Below, piece by piece: positions 58,947 to 64,000 of a DNA stretch of 64,000 nucleotides. How positions within the stretch are numbered: position 1 is the first letter of the stretch; each line of letters begins with the position of its first letter. The position numbers were made by a program, and so were the translations under genes. Origin of the DNA: Streptomyces sp. SID8374 (GTDB lineage: Bacteria; Actinomycetota; Actinomycetes; Streptomycetales; Streptomycetaceae). The DNA is taken from NCBI RefSeq assembly GCF_009865135.1, contig NZ_WWGH01000001.1, forward strand, positions 5,084,001-5,148,000, given 5' to 3'. The notes under the pieces are model-generated. The model searched no databases and had not been told where the DNA came from. It saw nothing but the letters and a program-made list of their open reading frames with translations.

Positions 58947-61598
58947 CTACCGCTCCGCCCCCACCCTCAGCTCCGTCACCCCCGCCGGCTTCTCCGGGTC
59001 CTCGGATCGCACCGTCAGCCGCACCTTGCGGGCCGTGTCGCCCGGCAGGTACGGGCGCCAGAAGCGGCCGTCGGCGGAGGTTTCCAACGTGTGGGACGCG
59101 GGCGGTACGTCGCTCCAGCGCGGGGTCACCGAGGTGATGCGAAGGGGGTGCGGGCCCAGGTCGACCGTCAAGGTCCCCTCCGCGCCGTCCGGGGACCAGG
59201 ATGTCGTCGGGGTGCCGTCCACCGCCGCTTCCGCGTAGAGGCCGGGGGCCTCGGACGTGGCCTCCACCGGGCGGCAGCGGGCCGCGTCGGGCGTCGGGGT
59301 CAGGTCCGGGCGGCGGGTGGGGAGGGTCAGGGGCGCGGACAGTCGGCGCGGGCCCTCCGCCGTGTGGACCGTGAACGGGGTGCCCGACGTCAGGCGGACC
59401 GTGCTCGTGCGGGCGCCGATCTCGACCTCGTACGTCGCATCCCGGTACCGCAGGCCCGTCAGCCGTACGCCCTCACTCAGCTGGGGCGGCAGCAGCGGGT
59501 CCAGGTGGATGCCGTCCTCGCGCAGGCGCAGGCCCGTCAGGCCGTGGGTGAAGACCTGGAGGAAGCCGCCCTTCCCGGTCAGGAAGTCCTCGGCAGGGAA
59601 GCCGGAGAGGGGGTCCTCCGCGCCGGACTTCTCGCCGCGCGCCTCGGAGAAGAGGTCGTAGGGGCCGCGCATGAACGGGCGTACCGCGCGTTGCAGATAC
59701 GTGTACGTCGAACAGCCCGGCTCCCCGATCGCCGCCGCGTCGATCGCGTGCACGGAGTCGGTCATCGCGGGGCCGTCCGGGTCGGTGCGGGCCGCGTAGT
59801 AGTTCAGGGTGGCAGCGGCGGCGCCGGGCTCCATCGGCCATTCCAGCGGGTACATCAGCAGGACCGTGTCCGCCTGCTTGATCGTGGAGCCGTTGTAGCC
59901 CGCGTACTGGAGGAAGACCTTCCGCTCCGCGTCGTACGGGATGCGGAGGCCGTCCGCCACCTCGTTCCACGCGGTCGGTGGGCGGTGGCCGAGGAGTTCG
60001 GCGGCGCGGGTCGCGTTGCGCAGGGCGGTGGCGGCCACCGCGTTGGTGAAGACGGCGTCGTCGACGCCGTTGCTGTACTCGTCGGGCCCGGCCACGTTCT
60101 TGATGGAGTAGCTGCCGTCCGCGTTCGCCGTCGCGCGGGACTGCCAGAACTCGGCGATGCCGCGCAGGAGCGGCCAGCCCCGTGCCGCAAGCCAGTCGCG
60201 GTCGCCGGTGGAAAGGTAGAACTGCCAGACGGCCAGGGACACATCGCCCTGGAGGTGATTCTGGGTCAGGCAGTGCGGCGGGTCCCAGCTCTGGCACTCG
60301 GAGTCGATACGGCCCTTGCTCGCGCTGGTCCAGGGGTAGAATAGGCCCCGGTGGCCGTACTTCTCGGCGTTCGCCCGGGCCGCGTCCCGCGTGCGGTAGC
60401 GGTACTCCACGACCGAGCGCGCCAGCTCCGGGCGGGTGGCGAGCAGCCCCGGGAACATCCACGTCTCCGCGTCCCAGAAGATCATGCCCGCGTAGTTGTC
60501 GCTGGTCAGGCCCGCCGGGGCGATGCTGTCCGCGGAGCCGCGCCGGGTGCTCGCCAGCAGGCCGTACTGGGCCGAGCGCAGCCAGCGTTGCAGCTCCGGG
60601 TCGCCGGGGGCCAGGACGTCGGCCGACCACGCCTCGCGCCACGCCGCCTCGTTCGCCGCGAAGATCCGGTCCCAGCCGCGCCGGGCCGCCCGGTGAGCCG
60701 CCTCGCGGGCGTCGTCGGCGGGGGTCGTGGAGGTCAGGGCGGTGTCGACGCCGACGTACTTCTCGAAGGTGTACGTCGTGCCCTCGCGTACCGGCGTCGG
60801 CTTCGGGGCCGTACGCGCCTCGGGGCGCAGCGTCTCCACGACCCCCGAGCCCCGGCGCATCGTCTGCGCCACCGCGCCCTCCACACCAGTGCCGAGCGTC
60901 CTGAACGTGCCGTCCTTGCGCAGCGTGATCCGGCGTGCGCCCCGGTCGTCCAGCCGGCCGGTGACCGTCGCCGTACCGCTCCATCGCGGCGTCATCCGCA
61001 GGCGTACGGCCCCGGTGTGGACGTCGGAACGGTCGGCCAGGACGTCGTACGTCAGGTCCGTGGCCCGGCCGTCCGCCGTCGTCCACCGCAGTGAGGTGCG
61101 GACGAGGCCGCAGCTGAGGAAGACCGTCTGGCGGTAGTGCGAGATCCGGCCTGCCGGAGTGTCCGCGCCGAATTTCTCGTCGCCGACTCCCACCTCGATC
61201 GTCGTCCAGCTCGGCAGCGCGGCGATCACCTCGCGGCCCTCGGAGACCGCCTTGTCCCGTGCGTAGAGCCCCGAGACGAACGCGCCGTCGTAGCGCGGCG
61301 TGTAGAGGGGCCAGCCCGTCTTCTCGCCGGTCGCGGCGTAGCCGGTGCCGGTGGCGGGGATCCGGTGGCCCAGGTAGCCGTTCCCCACGTACGGGTCATA
61401 GCCCTCCGACTCTCCGAAGCGGGTGGAGGACAAGGCCCAGGTGGGGTCCTGGCCGTCCGTGCGGCCGCAGGCGGGTACGGCGGACGGCGGCGGTTTCGGG
61501 GTGGTGGCGGCCGCCTGGGGGTGGGGCGGCAGAGGTGCGATCAGGGCGGCCGCTACCAGGGGTGCGAGTGCGAGGGCGGAGATACGCGAGAGGCTCAC
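58947..61598 (-). CDS. Secreted GH65 glycoside hydrolase with C-terminal F5/8-type C domain
   Basis: An 883-residue exported enzyme. The signal peptide (VSLSRISALALAPLVAAALIA) is followed by an N-terminal beta-sandwich (~50-310) and an (alpha/alpha)6 catalytic barrel (~340-690). The barrel contains GMIFWDAETWMFPGLL and the presumed acid catalyst in VAGPDEYSNGVDDAVFTNA. A C-terminal discoidin-like carbohydrate-binding domain (~770-883) follows. Secreted GH65 members include trehalases and kojibiose/nigerose hydrolases, so specificity is not decided. GTG 61598 is chosen; an ATG at 61643 adds a Pro-rich stretch. Confidence 0.85.
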   Translation of the reverse strand: MSLSRISALALAPLVAAALIAPLPPHPQAAATTPKPPPSAVPACGRTDGQDPTWALSSTRFGESEGYDPYVGNGYLGHRIPATGTGYAATGEKTGWPLYTPRYDGAFVSGLYARDKAVSEGREVIAALPSWTTIEVGVGDEKFGADTPAGRISHYRQTVFLSCGLVRTSLRWTTADGRATDLTYDVLADRSDVHTGAVRLRMTPRWSGTATVTGRLDDRGARRITLRKDGTFRTLGTGVEGAVAQTMRRGSGVVETLRPEARTAPKPTPVREGTTYTFEKYVGVDTALTSTTPADDAREAAHRAARRGWDRIFAANEAAWREAWSADVLAPGDPELQRWLRSAQYGLLASTRRGSADSIAPAGLTSDNYAGMIFWDAETWMFPGLLATRPELARSVVEYRYRTRDAARANAEKYGHRGLFYPWTSASKGRIDSECQSWDPPHCLTQNHLQGDVSLAVWQFYLSTGDRDWLAARGWPLLRGIAEFWQSRATANADGSYSIKNVAGPDEYSNGVDDAVFTNAVAATALRNATRAAELLGHRPPTAWNEVADGLRIPYDAERKVFLQYAGYNGSTIKQADTVLLMYPLEWPMEPGAAAATLNYYAARTDPDGPAMTDSVHAIDAAAIGEPGCSTYTYLQRAVRPFMRGPYDLFSEARGEKSGAEDPLSGFPAEDFLTGKGGFLQVFTHGLTGLRLREDGIHLDPLLPPQLSEGVRLTGLRYRDATYEVEIGARTSTVRLTSGTPFTVHTAEGPRRLSAPLTLPTRRPDLTPTPDAARCRPVEATSEAPGLYAEAAVDGTPTTSWSPDGAEGTLTVDLGPHPLRITSVTPRWSDVPPASHTLETSADGRFWRPYLPGDTARKVRLTVRSEDPEKPAGVTELRVGAER

Positions 61599-61800
61599 GG
61601 TACGAAGGTAGGGAGGCGGCGGTGGGGGCGGGCGGAACGGCACGCCCGCCCCCGGAACTTGGCGTGAACGCGCCCGCCGGATGGCCCTGTCCGCGCCGGA
61701 GTCGTCGGGTGGCCCTGTCCGTGCCGGAGCGGTCGGGTGGTTCTGTCCTTGGCGGCATCGTCGGGTGGCAGGGCTCGGACCCGTCTCCCGGATGCGGCGC

Positions 61801-63015
61801 TCAGACCTGCGGTACGTCCTTGACGAATACCAGGCCGTCCAGCTCCGCCAGATGCGCCGGGTCCAGGCCGAAGTAGCCGAACCAGGGGGAGACGCGGGGT
61901 GCCGGGAGCGCCTTGCCCAGCGTGGTGGCCAACCGGCGCGCGTCCACGAGGCAGCGGTCCTCCGGCAGCGCGTACAGCAGCCCCTCCACCGTCTCCGGCG
62001 GCGGGGCGTCCACCCCGTGATGCCGGATCGTGCCGAGGGCCGTGGCGAGGAAGGCGTACGCCGTCCCCAGGTGTGCTTGCACGATCGCCCCCGCGCTCCA
62101 CCACTCCAGCCGCTCGCCGCCCAGCCGCATCGAACTCTTCTCCCGTTGGAGATGGCTGTTGTGGGCGAAAGCCAGGACCGGGCCGCGTGCGGCCAGGGCG
62201 AGCAGGTTCTCGGCCATCAGCTGGTCCCGTACGCCGAGCAGCCGCGTCATGCGGCCGGGTGAGGTGTCCGCCATCCAGGAGTGGTAGCGCAGCAGGCCGG
62301 TGGCGGTGCGGCCGTACAGGCGGGCGCGGTCCCACGCCTCCCGCCCGGCCGCCGCGATCAGGTGCGGGGTCCGCTCGCCGAGCAGCGACATCAAGTCGTC
62401 GGCGACCAGGCGGAGTTCCGCCGCCTCCGGCGACCGGCCGAAGGAGCGGGACGGGTCCGTCATCGCGGCCGGTTCGATCCAGCGGCCGTCGGGTCCGAGC
62501 AACTCGTCGAGTCTCCGGGCGGAGCAGGGGAGCAGGTCGTCCGCGTCCAGCCAGGACGCGAGGTGGTCGTGGAGGGCGGTGAGGGCCTGGCGGGGACTGG
62601 CAGGTCCCGTGATCTCCAGCGGGGCGTCGAAGCCTGCGAAGCGGAGGTGGTCGGAGGTGGGGCGGGCGGCGTTGTACTCCCTTGCCCACCGCACGAGTTC
62701 ACGGTTGGCGGCGGACGCGCCGAACTCGTGGCTGAACCCTTGCTCCATCACCTCGTCCAGCGTGCCCGCGCCGCCGGTGACGTAGGCGTCCACGGCCAGG
62801 CCCATCAGGCAGTCGCTCTCGATGGCGATCGTCCGGTAACCCTCCTGATCGACGAGTTGCCGGAAGAGTTCGTTGCGTACGTCGAGGAGCGTGTCCTCGC
62901 CGTGCGTGGGCTCGCCCAGGGCGAGGACACGGGGGCGGGCCGGGAGCAGTTTCATGACGGCGGCTGCTTCTACGGCATGGGCGGTGGGCGCGATCCGCGC
63001 GGTGTCATTGGCCAT
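61801..63015 (-). CDS. Erythromycin esterase family protein
   Basis: A 404-residue protein of the EreA/EreB superfamily. Conserved features are ALGEPTHGEDTLLDVRNELFR (catalytic-site His and Glu, ~residues 32-52), TIAIESDCLMG, FAGFDAPLE and FAHNSHLQREKSSM (~267-280). True Ere enzymes hydrolyse macrolide lactones, while many family members have other or unknown substrates, so macrolide resistance is only a possibility. The stop is 202 bp from the GH65 start; a divergent twin-HTH MerR gene controls the other side. Confidence 0.85.
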   Translation of the reverse strand: MANDTARIAPTAHAVEAAAVMKLLPARPRVLALGEPTHGEDTLLDVRNELFRQLVDQEGYRTIAIESDCLMGLAVDAYVTGGAGTLDEVMEQGFSHEFGASAANRELVRWAREYNAARPTSDHLRFAGFDAPLEITGPASPRQALTALHDHLASWLDADDLLPCSARRLDELLGPDGRWIEPAAMTDPSRSFGRSPEAAELRLVADDLMSLLGERTPHLIAAAGREAWDRARLYGRTATGLLRYHSWMADTSPGRMTRLLGVRDQLMAENLLALAARGPVLAFAHNSHLQREKSSMRLGGERLEWWSAGAIVQAHLGTAYAFLATALGTIRHHGVDAPPPETVEGLLYALPEDRCLVDARRLATTLGKALPAPRVSPWFGYFGLDPAHLAELDGLVFVKDVPQV

Positions 63016-63018
63016 GCA

Positions 63019-63036
63019 TTCAACGGTATCGTTGAA
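63019..63036. promoter_or_regulatory. Perfect inverted repeat between esterase and MerR genes
   Basis: TTCAACG and CGTTGAA are separated by GTAT, 3 bp upstream of the esterase start and ~60 bp upstream of the divergent regulator. It is a likely operator for the MerR-type regulator. Confidence 0.5.
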
Positions 63037-63094
63037 CCTTCGGTGGAGACTTTTACGCCGGAGCCGACAAGCAGGCCGTGATGACGGGGTTGGT

Positions 63095-63931
63095 GTGGGA
63101 GAGAACCTTCAAAGTCGGGTACGCCTCCGGCCCGTCGACCTCGCCCGTCCGCACGGGCTGTCCACGCAGGCCGTGCGGAACTACGAGGAGGCCGGCATCC
63201 TCCCGGCCGCCGAGCGCACCGGGAGCGGCTACCGCACCTACACCCCGCTGCACGCCCGCGCTCTGGGCACGTTCCTCTCCCTCCTTCCCGGCCACGGCCA
63301 CCGGACGGCGACGGGCATCATGCGGGCCGTGAACCGGGGTGCGGCCGACGAGGCACTCCTGCTCATCGACGAGAGTCACGCCCAGCTCCTCGACGACCGG
63401 CGGACCCTGCGCGCGGTGGAGAGCGCCCTGCGTGATCTGGGGCCCGAGGTGACCGGGTCCGGGCCGCTCGAAAGCCCCGCCTGCACCGACAACCCCACCG
63501 ACGTCTCCGCGGACACCCCCACCGGCACCTTCATCGGCCCCCTGGCCCGCCGTCTCTCCCTCCGGCCCGCCACCCTCCGCAAGTGGGAGGCGGCCGGGCT
63601 GGTGCGCCCGCGCCGCGACCCGCTGACCGGGTACCGGGTGTACGGCGAGGCCGACGTGCGCGATGCCCGGCTGGTCCACCAGCTGCGGCGCGGCGGCTAC
63701 CTGCTGGAGCAGATCGCCCCGCTGATCGCCCAGGTCCGGGCGGCCGGCGGGCTGGAATCCCTGGAGGCAGCCCTCGGCGACTGGCACTCCCGGCTCGCCG
63801 CCCGCGGCCGCGCGCTGCTGTCGGGGGCCGCGGAGCTGGACGCGTACCTGCTGGAGCGGGAGGCGCCGGACGCCGCGTACGTGCAGGGGCTGAGCACACC
63901 GGACGCCGCCTCCCCACGCGCCGCCTCCTGA
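63095..63931 (+). CDS. MerR-family regulator with two HTH domains (TioE-type)
   Basis: A 278-residue regulator containing two MerR-type winged-helix motifs. The first (~residues 10-60) has LARPHGLSTQAVRNYEEAGIL...GSGYRTYT. The second (~152-222) has ARRLSLRPATLRKWEAAGLVRPRRDPLTGYRVYG, then RRGGYLLEQIAPLIAQV. A Pro/Thr-rich linker joins them. GTG 63095 gives the minimal complete first HTH. It is divergent from the erythromycin-esterase-like gene, which is its likely target. Confidence 0.75.
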   Translation: MGENLQSRVRLRPVDLARPHGLSTQAVRNYEEAGILPAAERTGSGYRTYTPLHARALGTFLSLLPGHGHRTATGIMRAVNRGAADEALLLIDESHAQLLDDRRTLRAVESALRDLGPEVTGSGPLESPACTDNPTDVSADTPTGTFIGPLARRLSLRPATLRKWEAAGLVRPRRDPLTGYRVYGEADVRDARLVHQLRRGGYLLEQIAPLIAQVRAAGGLESLEAALGDWHSRLAARGRALLSGAAELDAYLLEREAPDAAYVQGLSTPDAASPRAAS

Positions 63932-64000
63932 CGCCCGCCTCCCCACGCCCCGCCGCCCCCTAACCCGCCATCCCCGTCTTCACCCCCGCCCCGCACAACG

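Overview
The window comes from a high-GC actinomycete, almost certainly a Streptomyces. The evidence is very GC-rich third codon positions, many GTG starts, WhiB, OxyR/AhpCD and SpoIIE-type phosphatase genes, and a gene order (ahpD-ahpC-oxyR; fumC, class I fumarase, DUF1707, whiB-like, glpX, xseBA, ispH, ppgK, ychF) that from memory matches the S. coelicolor core chromosome around SCO5029-SCO5061. No rRNA, tRNA, CRISPR array or intact insertion sequence was found.

Layout. 1-6.0 kb is the edge of a Tad/Flp pilus-type locus: a large membrane protein with an internal Flp-type prepilin motif (runs off the left edge), a PIG-V-like mannosyltransferase, a DUF192 protein and a prepilin peptidase. 6.1-11.5 kb holds a methyltransferase, a winged-helix protein, an aldo/keto reductase and a cis-prenyltransferase. 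11.8-18.1 kb holds PhoH2, a secreted lytic transglycosylase, an AI-2E-family permease and the peroxide-stress locus (ahpD, ahpC, divergent oxyR). 18.1-23.1 kb carries a PadR-ABC exporter operon and an SPFH/ribbon-helix-helix operon. 23.3-36.8 kb carries a class A penicillin-binding protein, a GAF/PP2C/HATPase phosphatase, DUF402, fumC, a secreted SGNH esterase with a ricin-B lectin domain, an M18 aminopeptidase, the Fe-S class I fumarase, a DUF1707 protein and a WhiB-like protein. 36.8-46.8 kb is core metabolism: glpX, DUF4245, nitroreductase, xseB/xseA, an APC permease, ispH, ppgK, a DUF6542-like protein and ychF.

The stretch from ychF to about 58.9 kb is accessory. It has a decayed DUF2075 nuclease-helicase gene with four in-frame TAG codons and at least four small indels, then an intact, divergent DUF2075 nuclease-helicase resembling the Nhi type of phage-defence enzyme. 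A 42-residue DUF6408-like small protein lies on the opposite strand. A truncated gene, a TetR/CocE-hydrolase pair with a clear operator, an NfeD-stomatin pair and an AT-richer orphan DUF262 gene follow. The window ends with a secreted GH65 glycosidase, an erythromycin-esterase-like protein and a divergent regulator with two MerR-type DNA-binding domains.

The main points for a second look are the Tad-locus protein with the embedded prepilin cleavage motif, the decayed and intact nuclease-helicase genes in tandem downstream of ychF, an iron-box-like site beside the iron-sulfur fumarase (with iron-independent FumC encoded nearby), an orphan intrinsic terminator with a C9 loop that may be a small RNA, and several perfect palindromes in intergenic regions.
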